DNA of 64,000 nucleotides from Peribacillus simplex (GCF_001578185.1 NZ_CP011008.1:1950001-2014000); one strand, 5' to 3'. Shown: positions 1 to 8,405, counted from the stretch's first letter. Numbers and translations are program-made. The notes: generated by a model not told the origin, from the letters alone.

Positions 1-300
1 ATTTTTATTGGCGAAACCAGTGAACTTCATTTCGGCTTTCTAGTGCAAGAAAAGAATCCAGTGAAACTTCGCATTGAGTACGCCATCGATTTTGTAAAAG
101 CCAATCAGAAAAATTCTCGTAAAATTTTCCTTTTGGCAGATAGGGATTTCTCAGGTAGTGAAGGAGTTGAAAGAGTGAGGGTTCACAATTGGAAGGATTT
201 AACTACGCGTCGTCATTACTCGGGAATCCATCGAATCTCCCTTCTCGTAAACGGAGTAGAAGTTGCAGAAACGCGTGTAAAACTAAACGCTGAAAATTAA
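1..300 (+). CDS. C-terminal part of an AlkC-like DNA alkylation repair protein (cut by window edge)
   Basis: The reading frame is open from the first base, so this is the last 99 residues of a gene that starts outside the window. The tail contains LRIEYAIDFVKANQKNSRK, followed by DLTTRRHYSGIHRISLLVNG. This is the Ig-like C-terminal segment that I associate with the COG4335 (AlkC-type) DNA alkylation repair proteins of Bacillus, which remove alkylated bases. The HEAT-like catalytic part is not in view, so the family call rests on the tail alone. A GTG inside the frame at position 43 is not a credible start. An intrinsic terminator follows at 521-547, after a repeat element inserted in the 3' region. 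Confidence 0.6.
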   Translation: MFIGETSELHFGFLVQEKNPVKLRIEYAIDFVKANQKNSRKIFLLADRDFSGSEGVERVRVHNWKDLTTRRHYSGIHRISLLVNGVEVAETRVKLNAEN

Positions 301-377
301 TTGTTTATTGATAATTTCGAATGAACAGAACTGTTGTTAACGATAGGGTTTTAATACTTCTATTTTAAAATATTAAA

Positions 378-518
378 GACTGTAGGCAAAAGGAGTTCTA
401 TCTAACTGTTAAAACAAAATTGATTGAAACGGGTGTGCGAGTCTCCTGCGGAAAGCGAGTGCCTTACGTTCCACGCAACGGTCAAATTTTAAAAACTTAA
501 AAAAACTGGTCTACAGTC
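378..518 (+). repeat. Family-1 intergenic repeat, copy A (shortened)
   Basis: The element runs from GACTGTAGGCAAAAGG to the inverted end CTACAGTC. Inside it lies the core TTGATTGAAACGGGTGTGCG...CTCCTGCGG...AAAGCGAGTGCC, shared with copies at 1319-1514, 11324-11503 and 57661-57733. The middle GC-rich part present in copies B and D is missing here. An intrinsic terminator begins two bases after its right end. Confidence 0.75.
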
Positions 519-520
519 TG

Positions 521-547
521 AGAGGAGCACACTAGCTCCTCTTTTTG
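521..547 (+). terminator. Intrinsic terminator
   Basis: The perfect 8-bp stem AGAGGAGC/GCTCCTCT with loop ACACTA is followed by TTTTTG. It would end transcription of the alkylation repair gene, with repeat A lying between gene and terminator. Confidence 0.75.
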
Positions 548-644
548 TTATTTAGATATAAGTGCAGATTATTCATTTTTCTCCGATTTTGAATACACTT
601 CGTTAAATCGTTATCGCATTAAAAGGCTTATATTTCTATTTACA

Positions 645-1199
645 TCATATCCAAAAAGTTGGATAGCTCCGATTGCTGCGCAAATTATTAATTAACAATG
701 CCAGGAAAACGATTATCACAGCACCAGTTAAAACAGGCGTAAATAAATAACTCCAGCTATACTTGCCAAGCATAATTACAAGCGGATCTGCACCAGCTGG
801 TGGGTGCGTCGTTTTTGTCAGCATCATCACCGCAATGGCTAATCCGACAGCCAAGCCGATCGCCCAAGGCTCGTCGCCAAAAAAATGATAAGAAGCTAAA
901 CCTACGAATGTTGAAACAAAATGGCCGCCAATAATATTCCGTGGCTGTGATAACGGCACGTTCCACAGACCGAACGCCAGTACACAGCTGGCACCAAAAG
1001 GAGCCATTAACCACACTGCTGATGTTATTTTTGTTAAAAGAATTAAAGCGAATATCGTTAAAAATCCCCCAATCAGTCCGGTTATTGCGTCCTTTACATT
1101 TATCTGTAAAGGGCTTCTTCCTTTTCCCTTCATCTTCGATAAATAACGAATATGAAAAAAGCGTTTTTCTTTATGCCTTGCTATTGATATACGGTCCAA
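645..1199 (-). CDS. HPP family integral membrane protein
   Basis: The 184-residue protein has about four hydrophobic segments (roughly residues 38-60, 62-80, 105-130 and 150-172) and the diagnostic motif TKTTHPPAGADPL of the HPP family. Members are small membrane proteins; some in plants and cyanobacteria are linked to nitrite transport, but the role of Bacillus members is not established. The N-terminal ~30 residues are basic and probably cytoplasmic. The start at 1199 has a GGAGGGG-type ribosome binding site just upstream, so it is likely correct. Its upstream neighbour on the same strand is the CGNR regulator, but repeat B lies between them and they are probably not one operon. Confidence 0.85.
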   Translation of the reverse strand: MDRISIARHKEKRFFHIRYLSKMKGKGRSPLQINVKDAITGLIGGFLTIFALILLTKITSAVWLMAPFGASCVLAFGLWNVPLSQPRNIIGGHFVSTFVGLASYHFFGDEPWAIGLAVGLAIAVMMLTKTTHPPAGADPLVIMLGKYSWSYLFTPVLTGAVIIVFLALLINNLRSNRSYPTFWI

Positions 1200-1294
1200 T
1201 ATTACCCCTCCTTTTTTATATATTAGACTTTACATGAATTAAACTAACCTGTCAAAATCATTTTTAGGGGTTATTTTAATGATTCATAAAAAAA

Positions 1295-1315
1295 CCAACT
1301 TATATAATAAGTTGG
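1295..1315 (-). terminator. Hairpin with T-run (minus direction), left copy of a duplicated hairpin
   Basis: The sequence CCAACTTAT-ATA-ATAAGTTGG is a perfect hairpin. Read on the minus strand it is followed by TTTTTTT, so it is a good terminator for the CGNR gene. Its core recurs on the other side of repeat B at 1515-1531. Confidence 0.6.
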
Positions 1316-1318
1316 AAA

Positions 1319-1514
1319 GACTGTAGCCAAAGGGGTTTTATCTAAAAGTTAAAACAAAGTTGATTGGATCGGGTGTGCGAGACTTCTGCGGGAAAAGCGC
1401 GTCCAGGGGAGACCCCGCAGGCGCAAAGGCGCCGAGGGCGGATCGCCCGCGGAAAGCGAGTGCCTGGAGAGGTAATCAACGTTCAAAATGTACAAACCCT
1501 AAAAAATGTAGACA
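1319..1514 (+). repeat. Family-1 intergenic repeat, copy B (full length)
   Basis: This longest copy holds the core AGTTGATTGGATCGGGTGTG, a GC-rich centre (GGGGAGACCCCGCAGG, GGCGCCGAGGGCGG, CGCCCGCGGAAAGCG) and AATCAACGTT near the right end. It lies between two copies of the 17-bp hairpin AACTTATATAATAAGTT (1297-1313 and 1515-1531). This looks like a target duplication or a hairpin captured on insertion. Confidence 0.8.
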
Positions 1515-1531
1515 AACTTATATAATAAGTT
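1515..1531 (-). repeat. Right copy of the 17-bp hairpin flanking repeat B
   Basis: AACTTATATAATAAGTT is identical to 1297-1313 and sits directly downstream of the CGNR stop codon. It lacks a T-run of its own. Confidence 0.6.
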
Positions 1532-1537
1532 AGCTCT

Positions 1538-2122
1538 TCATTGATCATCAGATTTCCGGTGTTGAAATCGGGCTACCTTTTTTCTATTCCCGCATATTTT
1601 CATTGAACACCACTTGCGTCTTCCGCTTTCGTCGATAAATAACAGGACGCAATCATCATTCGAGCATCGCTTTAGTGATGACAGCTTATTTTCTTCGATT
1701 AATGTTAATGTGTCGAAAGCAATATAAGATAGCAGGATATCTTCCGCTTCTCCAACAGGTATGGGAACCAGTTTTTGATCCATTAATTTATAAGTGAAAG
1801 GTGATTTTTCGATTTTATATTCTAAAAAGGCGATAAACTCATCAGGAACCATATTCCCATCTGCTATTGACTCAAATTGTTTTCTTAAAATCGTACGCAT
1901 TTCTAGAACGCCTACAAATACTTGTTGAATTCTCCCTTTAATGTTTAATGATAGCGGATTATCCCAATATGAGTTTTTCCCTTTTATTACAGTAAGCCAG
2001 TCCAGCACATCCCGTTCTGAAAGTAATAAGTCTTGCCGTTGACCACGACTGACTAGTTCTGTGTTCACTAAATCCAGAGAAAGATTACCTGTTATAAGTG
2101 GAAATTTATTAGTTTCGGACAT
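1538..2122 (-). CDS. CGNR zinc-finger (ABATE domain) putative transcriptional regulator
   Basis: The N-terminal half has the ABATE-type opening LSLDLVNTELVSRGQRQDLL. The C-terminus carries a treble-clef zinc finger with cysteines in CSNDDC and WCSMKICGNRKK, which contains the family's CGNR signature; FIDESGRRKW also fits. Members are predicted stress-related DNA-binding proteins with unproven targets. The 194-residue length is normal. The ATG at 2122 is preceded by AGGGAGATGAAC-type sequence and looks right. The gene is transcribed away from the trehalose operon, and a hairpin lies just after its stop. Confidence 0.85.
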   Translation of the reverse strand: MSETNKFPLITGNLSLDLVNTELVSRGQRQDLLLSERDVLDWLTVIKGKNSYWDNPLSLNIKGRIQQVFVGVLEMRTILRKQFESIADGNMVPDEFIAFLEYKIEKSPFTYKLMDQKLVPIPVGEAEDILLSYIAFDTLTLIEENKLSSLKRCSNDDCVLLFIDESGRRKWCSMKICGNRKKVARFQHRKSDDQ

Positions 2123-2362
2123 AAGTTCATCTCCCTGTTAAAATCTAACCATTAGAATGTTAATTGAGAGGTTATATCATCATTATACCCTATTTATGAT
2201 TTTTTCAGCTAGTTATCCATGTTAGGAATCCTTGGTTTCTTGAGAGATTGTTGATAGATACGGCGATAACATGAATCGTGTTATCAAACATCCATATTAG
2301 CAATAACAGAATAGTAATGAAAGTGCATGAAAATCAATCCTTTTAAAGTGAGGAAAAAGTTC

Positions 2363-2392
2363 TTGACAGAACCTGTACGTACAGGATAATAT
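2363..2392 (+). promoter_or_regulatory. Promoter of the trehalose operon
   Basis: A perfect -35 TTGACA (2363-2368) is followed after 16-18 bp by GATAAT/TAATAT (2385-2392). The first TreR-like operator fills the spacer, so bound repressor would block polymerase. Confidence 0.75.
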
Positions 2393-2423
2393 GAAAGCGT
2401 ATACAAAACCTATACGTACAGGT
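2371..2423 (+). promoter_or_regulatory. Two TreR-type operators flanking a cre-like site
   Basis: CCTGTACGTACAGG (2372-2385) is a perfect palindrome. ACCTATACGTACAGGT (2408-2423) is a near-perfect second copy, with centres 37 bp apart. Between them, TGAAAGCGTATACA (2392-2405) matches the CcpA cre consensus TGWAANCGNTNWCA with one mismatch. This suggests repression by TreR and catabolite control by CcpA. TreR is encoded at the end of the operon. The operator assignment is inferred from position and symmetry. Confidence 0.7.
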
Positions 2424-2469
2424 TGTGGAATAAACTATATTTTGCTTTCTAGGGAAAGGAAGTAGTGAA

Positions 2470-3921
2470 ATGGGTAAATACACAGAACCAGCAATGGATT
2501 TGCTTCAACATGTCGGAGGGAAAGAAAATATTGCGACAGTTACGCATTGTGCGACAAGAATGCGTTTTGCTTTGAAAAATCCCGCCAAGGCGGACGTAAC
2601 GAATATTGAATCGATTAAACTTGTGAAGGGAACCTTTACACAAGCTGGCCAGTTCCAGGTCATAATCGGGAATGAAGTATCATCCTTTTATAATGAATTC
2701 GTTTCCATAGCTGGACTGCAGGAAGCGTCAAAAGAAGATGTGAAAACGGCAGCTAAACAGAATATGAGCTGGCTGCAGCGGATGATTTCCCATCTTGCGG
2801 ATATTTTCACCCCGCTGATTCCTGCCATTGTCGTTGGCGGCCTCATTCTTGGATTCCGCAATATCATCGGGGATATAAAAATGTTCGATGATAGCACAAA
2901 GACACTTGTGGATATTTCACAATTTTGGTCAGGGGTCCACGCCTTCCTTTGGCTTATAGGTGAAGCTATTTTTCATTTCCTTCCTGTTGGGATTACATGG
3001 TCCATCTCGAAGAAAATGGGCACAACTCAAATTCTCGGCATCGTCCTTGGTCTGACCTTGGTTTCCCCACAACTACTTAATGCATATGCAGTGGCAGGAA
3101 CGAAGGCAAGTGACATACCTTTTTGGGATTTCGGTTTTGCGCAAGTCGATATGATCGGCTACCAGGCCCAAGTCATTCCAGCTATACTTGCAGGGTTCGT
3201 TTTGGCGTATTTAGAACGGTACTTGAGAGATAAAGTGCACAATTCCATTTCCATGATCGTCGTTCCATTTTTTGCTTTACTTCCAACTGTGATCATTGCC
3301 CACACCATTTTGGGGCCTTTAGGTTGGAAAATCGGTTCAGTCATTTCTACGGTTGTATATTCCGGATTGAATTCATCAGTTGGCTGGCTATTTGCTGCCG
3401 TTTTCGGCTTTGCATATGCTCCGCTTGTCATCACAGGCCTGCATCACATGACGAACGCTATCGATCTGCAGCTTATGAGTGAACTGGGCGGAACGAATCT
3501 ATGGCCAATGATCGCTTTATCCAATATTGCACAAGGTACAGCAGTTCTTGCGATGATTTACATCAACAGAAAGGATCAGGAGGAAAGACAAGTTTCCATT
3601 CCCGCCACGATCTCATGTTATCTCGGTGTAACCGAGCCAGCCATGTTCGGCATTAACCTTAAATACGGCTTTCCGTTCTTAGCCGGTATGATCGGTTCAC
3701 TTTTCGCAGGCATCGTTTCAGTCGGATCGGGAGTAATGGCAAACTCTATCGGTGTTGGAGGGATCCCGGGTATCCTATCCATCCAGCCACAGTACATGGG
3801 AATGTTTGCACTCGCGATGTTGGTTGCTTTCGTTGTGCCATTCATTTTGACTATCGTATTCTCCAAACGTCCTAAAATGAATTTGAAAACAAGAACGAAA
3901 ACAACGAAATTAAATGCTTAA
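2470..3921 (+). CDS. treP: PTS trehalose transporter, EIIBC component
   Basis: This membrane permease imports trehalose and phosphorylates it to trehalose-6-phosphate. An EIIB domain (residues 1-90) has the phosphoryl-accepting cysteine in THCATRMRF (about Cys27). An EIIC domain with about 8-10 membrane segments follows (residues 105-465), with the typical ITGLHHMTNAIDLQL and GVTEPAMFGINLKYG regions. At 483 residues there is no EIIA domain, so it must use the EIIA of another PTS protein, as in B. subtilis. The ATG follows AGGGAAAGGAAG. It is the first gene of treP-treA-treR, and a hairpin terminator separates it from treA. Confidence 0.95.
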   Translation: MGKYTEPAMDLLQHVGGKENIATVTHCATRMRFALKNPAKADVTNIESIKLVKGTFTQAGQFQVIIGNEVSSFYNEFVSIAGLQEASKEDVKTAAKQNMSWLQRMISHLADIFTPLIPAIVVGGLILGFRNIIGDIKMFDDSTKTLVDISQFWSGVHAFLWLIGEAIFHFLPVGITWSISKKMGTTQILGIVLGLTLVSPQLLNAYAVAGTKASDIPFWDFGFAQVDMIGYQAQVIPAILAGFVLAYLERYLRDKVHNSISMIVVPFFALLPTVIIAHTILGPLGWKIGSVISTVVYSGLNSSVGWLFAAVFGFAYAPLVITGLHHMTNAIDLQLMSELGGTNLWPMIALSNIAQGTAVLAMIYINRKDQEERQVSIPATISCYLGVTEPAMFGINLKYGFPFLAGMIGSLFAGIVSVGSGVMANSIGVGGIPGILSIQPQYMGMFALAMLVAFVVPFILTIVFSKRPKMNLKTRTKTTKLNA

Positions 3922-3928
3922 TAACGTG

Positions 3929-3954
3929 GAGGGAGAGAATTCTCCCTCTTTTTT
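3929..3954 (+). terminator. Intrinsic terminator between treP and treA
   Basis: The stem GAGGGAGA/TCTCCCTC with loop GAAT is followed by TTTTTT. Inside the operon it would reduce treA-treR expression relative to treP. Confidence 0.75.
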
Positions 3955-4001
3955 ACCATACTTGCAAAAGAGACAACAGGGATAGCAGAGGAGGAATCAC
4001 A

Positions 4002-5672
4002 ATGAAGGATTTTAAAAAAAGTACCATCTATCAAATTTATCCGAAGTCATTTAAGGATTCGAACGGTGACGGCATCGGGGATATAAATGGCGTTATTGAA
4101 AAACTTGATTATTTGAACATACTCGGAGTAGATTATATTTGGCTGACCCCTTTTTATCGTTCACCTCAGAATGATAATGGATATGATGTAGCGGATTATA
4201 CATCCATTGATCCTGTTTTCGGGACGATGGATGATTTCGAAAGATTGGTGAAGGAAGCTAATTCGCGGGATATCCAAATCATGCTGGATATGGTATTCAA
4301 CCATACATCAACAGAGCATGAATGGTTCCAAAAAGCATTGGCTGGAGAGAAAGAATATAAGGACTATTATATATTTAAGAAATCGAAAGATGGAGAGCCC
4401 CCTACCAATTGGATTTCGAAATTCGGAGGCCCTGCATGGGAATATCTAGCGGAACATGATGAATACTACCTTCACTTGTTCGATCGGACCCAAGCTGATC
4501 TTAATTGGGAAAATCCCAGAGTAAGGCGGGAAATCTTCAATGTAGTAAACTTCTGGATGGATAAAGGTGTTAAAGGATTCCGTTTGGATGTGATCAATCT
4601 TATTTCGAAACCTGACATCTATGAAAATGACAATGATGGAGATGGACGATGCTTTTATACAGATGGTCCCAAAATTCATCAATTCCTTAAAGAGATGAAT
4701 GAAGAAACATTTGGGAAGGATGTAGAGGTGATGACTGTAGGGGAAATGTCATCGACGACCATTGACCATTGCATCAAATATTCATCTCCAGTTGAAAAGG
4801 AGCTGTCCATGGTATTCAGTTTCCATCATCTAAAGGTGGATTACAAGGATGGGGAAAAGTGGTCACTTGCAGATTTTGACTTCAGACAGTTAAAGGAGAT
4901 CCTAAGCAGCTGGCAGTATGGGATGCAAGAAGGAAATGGATGGAATGCCCTGTTCTGGTGCAACCATGACCAGCCGAGGATTGTATCCAGGTTTGGGAAT
5001 GATCAAGAGTATCATAAGGAGTCTGCCAAGATGCTGGCAACAGCCATTCATATGCTTAGGGGAACCCCTTATATTTATCAAGGGGAGGAAATAGGGATGG
5101 CCAACCCGAAATTCAATGATATTGGACAATATCGGGATGTGGAATCGATTAATTATTATAATATTTTAAAAGAGGCAGGCAAAGATGAAAAGGAAATAAT
5201 CGAAATTCTTCAAACTAAATCCCGTGATAATTCTCGAACTCCCATGCAGTGGGAAGATACGGAGCACGCAGGCTTTACAAAAGGGACACCATGGATTTCA
5301 GTGCCTGATAATGCTAAAGTAATCAACGCAGAACACGCACTGAAGGATCAGGATTCCATTTTTCATCATTACCAAAAACTTATATTTTTACGGAAGAAAC
5401 ATGATATCATTGCATATGGGGACTACCAGGAAATTCTTGGCGACCATGACCAATTGTTCGCTTATGTTCGCAGTCATGAAGACGAGAAACTTTTGGTCAT
5501 CAATAACTTTTATGCAAAAGAAGTGCCCTTCGAAATTCCAAAAGATGCAGACCTATCCGGATTCAAGTCAGAGCTCCTACTCTCGAACTATATCGATTCG
5601 AAAGACTTTGCAGATGACATTATCATTCGTCCCTATGAATCGGTTGTCTATTTGTTGAAAAAGGACGAGTAG
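4002..5672 (+). CDS. treA: Alpha,alpha-phosphotrehalase (trehalose-6-phosphate hydrolase, GH13)
   Basis: This cytoplasmic enzyme splits trehalose-6-phosphate into glucose and glucose-6-phosphate. The 556-residue protein shows all four GH13 regions: LDMVFNHTS (residues ~95-103), GFRLDVIN with nucleophile Asp196, VGEMSS with acid/base Glu248, and WCNHDQPR. The N-terminal IYQIYPKSFKDSNGDGIGDI is typical of oligo-1,6-glucosidase and TreA-type enzymes. Position between treP and treR decides for trehalose-6-phosphate over isomaltose. The start has GAGGAGG upstream. It is the second gene of the operon, about 80 bp after treP. The name treC is used in Gram-negatives. Confidence 0.95.
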   Translation: MKDFKKSTIYQIYPKSFKDSNGDGIGDINGVIEKLDYLNILGVDYIWLTPFYRSPQNDNGYDVADYTSIDPVFGTMDDFERLVKEANSRDIQIMLDMVFNHTSTEHEWFQKALAGEKEYKDYYIFKKSKDGEPPTNWISKFGGPAWEYLAEHDEYYLHLFDRTQADLNWENPRVRREIFNVVNFWMDKGVKGFRLDVINLISKPDIYENDNDGDGRCFYTDGPKIHQFLKEMNEETFGKDVEVMTVGEMSSTTIDHCIKYSSPVEKELSMVFSFHHLKVDYKDGEKWSLADFDFRQLKEILSSWQYGMQEGNGWNALFWCNHDQPRIVSRFGNDQEYHKESAKMLATAIHMLRGTPYIYQGEEIGMANPKFNDIGQYRDVESINYYNILKEAGKDEKEIIEILQTKSRDNSRTPMQWEDTEHAGFTKGTPWISVPDNAKVINAEHALKDQDSIFHHYQKLIFLRKKHDIIAYGDYQEILGDHDQLFAYVRSHEDEKLLVINNFYAKEVPFEIPKDADLSGFKSELLLSNYIDSKDFADDIIIRPYESVVYLLKKDE

Positions 5673-5704
5673 CAGAACTAACAAAAATATATTGTGGTGA
5701 TGAA

Positions 5705-6418
5705 ATGAACAGCAAATACCTATCACTATATGGTGATATCGTTTCAAAAATTGAAGGAGGAACCTTTCCGACAAATTCAAAGCTTCCTTCCGAAAGCAGC
5801 TTCATGGAAGAGTATGACATCTCCAGGGATACTGTAAGAAAGTCCTTGCAATTGCTTGAACAAAATGGGTATATCCATAAAATCAAAGGCAAGGGTTCCT
5901 TTGTATTGGATTTCAGCAAATTTAATTTTCCTGTAGCAGGCTTGATTTCCTATAAAGAAATGGTGGAAAAGTTGAATCTGCATTCCAAAACGATCATCCA
6001 TACCATGGAGCTTGAGTCCCCGGACACAAGCATAATCAAGCTTCTTGACTTAACTGAAGGTGAGGAAGTGTGGAAAGTGTTCCGGGTTCGGCAAATCAAT
6101 GGGAATAAAATCATTCTGGACAAAGACTATTTCAATAGTGGGTTCGTAACTAATCTGACAAGGGAAATTTGTGAGGATTCGATTTATGGATATATCGAAA
6201 AGGAACTCGGGCTCCAGATTGGTTTTTCCAATAAGGAAATTACTGTGGAGCCATGCAGTGAAGAAGATAAACAATTATTGGACATAGAAGACTACGATAT
6301 GGTGGCAGTAGTGAAAAGTACGGTTCATTTAATTGATGGAAGCTTGTTTCAGTATAGCGAATCCAGGCATAGACCCGATAAATTCAAGTTCACGGACTTT
6401 GCTCGACGGACTTGGTGA
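5705..6418 (+). CDS. treR: Trehalose operon repressor, GntR family (UTRA domain)
   Basis: Residues 1-70 form a GntR winged helix (LPSESSFMEEYDISRDTVRK). Residues ~90-230 form a UTRA effector domain ending DGSLFQYSESRHRPDKFKF, as in TreR of B. subtilis, which releases DNA when trehalose-6-phosphate binds. At 237 residues the length is normal. The ATG follows GTGGTGATGAA, 32 bp after treA, so the two are co-transcribed. The likely targets are the two palindromes at 2371-2423, giving autoregulation of the operon. Confidence 0.93.
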   Translation: MNSKYLSLYGDIVSKIEGGTFPTNSKLPSESSFMEEYDISRDTVRKSLQLLEQNGYIHKIKGKGSFVLDFSKFNFPVAGLISYKEMVEKLNLHSKTIIHTMELESPDTSIIKLLDLTEGEEVWKVFRVRQINGNKIILDKDYFNSGFVTNLTREICEDSIYGYIEKELGLQIGFSNKEITVEPCSEEDKQLLDIEDYDMVAVVKSTVHLIDGSLFQYSESRHRPDKFKFTDFARRTW

Positions 6419-6547
6419 AACCCTGAGAAATATGCTGGCAAGCTAAGGAGGAAATGAAAAAACAAATAGGTTATCATGAAAAAAAGTCTGTAAAAATTAA
6501 ATTCAATTGAAGGACTGATTCATGAAACTCAGCTCCATTTAAAAGGG

Positions 6548-6570
6548 AAGGTCGCGCAGGCGGCCTTTTC
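6548..6570 (+). terminator. Probable terminator after treR
   Basis: AAGGTCGC/GCGGCCTT pairs with small imperfections and is followed by TTC and T-rich sequence. It is a moderate stem for ending the tre operon. Confidence 0.5.
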
Positions 6571-6626
6571 TAATGCAGTTCAAGGTATCGTGTTTTTCTT
6601 ATAGACATAGGAGGAATCGCAAACCA

Positions 6627-6974
6627 TTAGTTTGACGATCCTTCTGCTTGTTTGGGAGTATGGGAAGCATTTAGTAAAACCACTCCACCAATGATTAATA
6701 CTAAGCCTCCTAATGTAGTGATACTAAATGGCTCACTCCATAATAGTATGCCTATTAATGCAGTTAAAGCTGTGCCGATTCCTGCCCAAATGGCATATGC
6801 CAAACTTAACGGAATTGTTTTAAGACATACGGATAAGCTATAAAATGCGATTCCGAATCCAATAATGACCCCAAATGAAGCGAATAAATGAGTGAATCCT
6901 TCAGATAACTTAAGCATGGTTGTGCCAAATATTTCACTTATGATTGATATTCCTAACGCTATGTATCCTTTCAT
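6627..6974 (-). CDS. SMR family efflux protein, second member of a pair (EbrA/EbrB or YkkC/YkkD type)
   Basis: The 115-residue protein has four membrane segments, with the conserved Glu in helix 1 (ALGISIISEIFGTTMLKLSEGF) that carries drug and proton. Helix 3 has the usual AYAIWAGIGTALTALIGIL. The true start is ATG at 6974, with GGAGGTAATT in front, and not the in-frame codon 14 positions earlier, which lies inside the upstream gene's coupled region. It follows its partner (7000-7329) by 25 bp on the same strand, so the two probably form a heteromeric small multidrug transporter exporting cations. Substrate cannot be read from sequence. Confidence 0.88.
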   Translation of the reverse strand: MKGYIALGISIISEIFGTTMLKLSEGFTHLFASFGVIIGFGIAFYSLSVCLKTIPLSLAYAIWAGIGTALTALIGILLWSEPFSITTLGGLVLIIGGVVLLNASHTPKQAEGSSN

Positions 6975-6999
6975 ATAATTACCTCCGTTTCTCAAAATA

Positions 7000-7329
7000 T
7001 TAATGAGCGTCGCCACTGGAGAGTTTCAAAACAACCACTCCGCCAATGATTAGGGCTAAACCTAAAATTTTTTTCAGGTTAAAGCCTTCTTTATAAACGA
7101 TAACTCCCACTAATGCAGTTAAAGCAGTACCTATTCCGGACCATATAGCATAAGCCGTTCCAAGTGGAATTGTTTTAAGAGATAAAGACAGGCAATAAAA
7201 AGCCAAACCCATTGCAATTACAACAGCAATTGAAGGGAATAACTTTTTGAATCCGTTTGATACTTTTAACATCGAGCTGCCAAACACTTCACTTATGATG
7301 GCTATTGCCAAATATGCATATGGATTCAA
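7000..7329 (-). CDS. SMR family efflux protein, first member of a pair
   Basis: The 109-residue protein starts best at the TTG at 7329 (MNPYAYLAIAIISEVFGSSM), because TTGGAGGAG lies six bases upstream. An in-frame extension to 7464 is probably not translated as part of it (see findings). It shows four membrane helices, the helix-1 Glu in IISEVFG, and GTAYAIWSGIGTALTALVGV in helix 3. With the next gene it forms a paired SMR like EbrAB or YkkCD. No guanidine (ykkC-type) riboswitch signature is visible upstream, which argues against a guanidinium exporter under that control. Confidence 0.87.
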   Translation of the reverse strand: MNPYAYLAIAIISEVFGSSMLKVSNGFKKLFPSIAVVIAMGLAFYCLSLSLKTIPLGTAYAIWSGIGTALTALVGVIVYKEGFNLKKILGLALIIGGVVVLKLSSGDAH

Positions 7330-7577
7330 GATGAACTCCTCCAATATTTTCATTATTTCTTCACCAAGCATCTTAACATCCAAAGGCCCCCTAATTAAAC
7401 TAAAACCACCTATATCCAGTCTAATAATCCTTACCGTATCAGGATATATCCTATCATGTTCCACAATATTAGGCTTATCCTATATGGAAAGTTATATAAT
7501 AAGCCATTTCAGATTGTTTAGCAGCAGTTCGGATAATAATGAGAACAAACTTCCTTTATGTTAAAAAAACGTCAAGA

Positions 7578-7777
7578 TAGTCTTTCTTATATTGAATAAT
7601 ACCAGGGCTGCTGCCAAGCGCATCCATTACTCTAGTTACTCTTCATTTGATGGGCCATCTCGTATACCAGTAAGATTAAGAGAATCAGTTTGTATGCATT
7701 GCCTGCGAGACTTTTCTTTAAATCGAAGGCTACTGGGCTGATCTTTCCTTTTGAAAGGCTCGTAATATAAGAAAGTC
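7578..7777. repeat. Possible small inverted-repeat element
   Basis: CTTTCTTATATT near 7580 and AATATAAGAAAG near 7770 are perfect 12-bp inverted repeats about 180 bp apart, and no gene lies between them. The layout is MITE-like, but only one copy is seen and no target duplication is clear. Confidence 0.35.
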
Positions 7778-7899
7778 AAACAGGAACTTTTAGGGATTTT
7801 GCCGAATTAAGTTCATTAAATGCTTATGATAGGGTGAACTTCTTTCATGGAATTTATATTAAATAATGAATGTTTCATTGTATAGACAGGGGGATTATT

Positions 7900-8361
7900 A
7901 TGTATGTTAGTCAAACCCGGGATCATGAAGTAATTGCAAAATTAAATCAAAATGTCCACAGCCTGCATGCCAAACTATATCCTAAGTATTTTAAGGAATA
8001 TAAATATAGTGCAATGAAAGAAACTTTCAAAAGTTTGGTTGAAAATAAAAGTTTTGTTTTTCTTCTTTTAAAAGAATATGAAGAACCGATCGGTTACGCA
8101 TGGATTGAAATTAAAAACTATCCAGAAAGTGCTTTTAAAAATGAATATAAATCAGTATATGTGCATCAGCTTAGTATCGCTGAAAGTCAAACCCAAAAGG
8201 GCTACGGTAAGCAACTAATGAATAAGATATATGAAATTGCGAAAAAGAATGATATAGATTTAATTGAACTGGATTATTGGTTTGAAAACACTGATGCAAA
8301 AGAGTTTTATAAGAAACAACACTTTAAAAAATATAGGGAGTTTGCATTTAGACAGTTGTAA
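7900..8361 (+). CDS. GNAT family N-acetyltransferase
   Basis: The start is ATG 7900 (MYVSQTRDHEV), with ACAGGGGGATT upstream; an ATG 10 codons earlier has no ribosome binding site. The 153-residue protein has the acetyl-CoA-binding signature (VHQLSIAESQTQKGYGKQLMNKIYE, the Q/RxxGxG/A loop) followed by IDLIELDYWFENTDAKEFYKKQHFK. This is typical of single-domain GNATs that acetylate amines or protein N-termini. The substrate is unknown. It is a single gene ending at a terminator (8406-8430) shared with the convergent cotD gene. Confidence 0.85.
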   Translation: MYVSQTRDHEVIAKLNQNVHSLHAKLYPKYFKEYKYSAMKETFKSLVENKSFVFLLLKEYEEPIGYAWIEIKNYPESAFKNEYKSVYVHQLSIAESQTQKGYGKQLMNKIYEIAKKNDIDLIELDYWFENTDAKEFYKKQHFKKYREFAFRQL

Positions 8362-8405
8362 ATCCTTTGAATGTCAAATTTCAAAGGTTGATGGAAGGAA
8401 TTAAT

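Noticed and set aside
7330..7560. Guanidine (ykkC) riboswitch before the SMR pair
   Set aside because: The conserved guanidine-I and other ykkC-motif sequences are not present.
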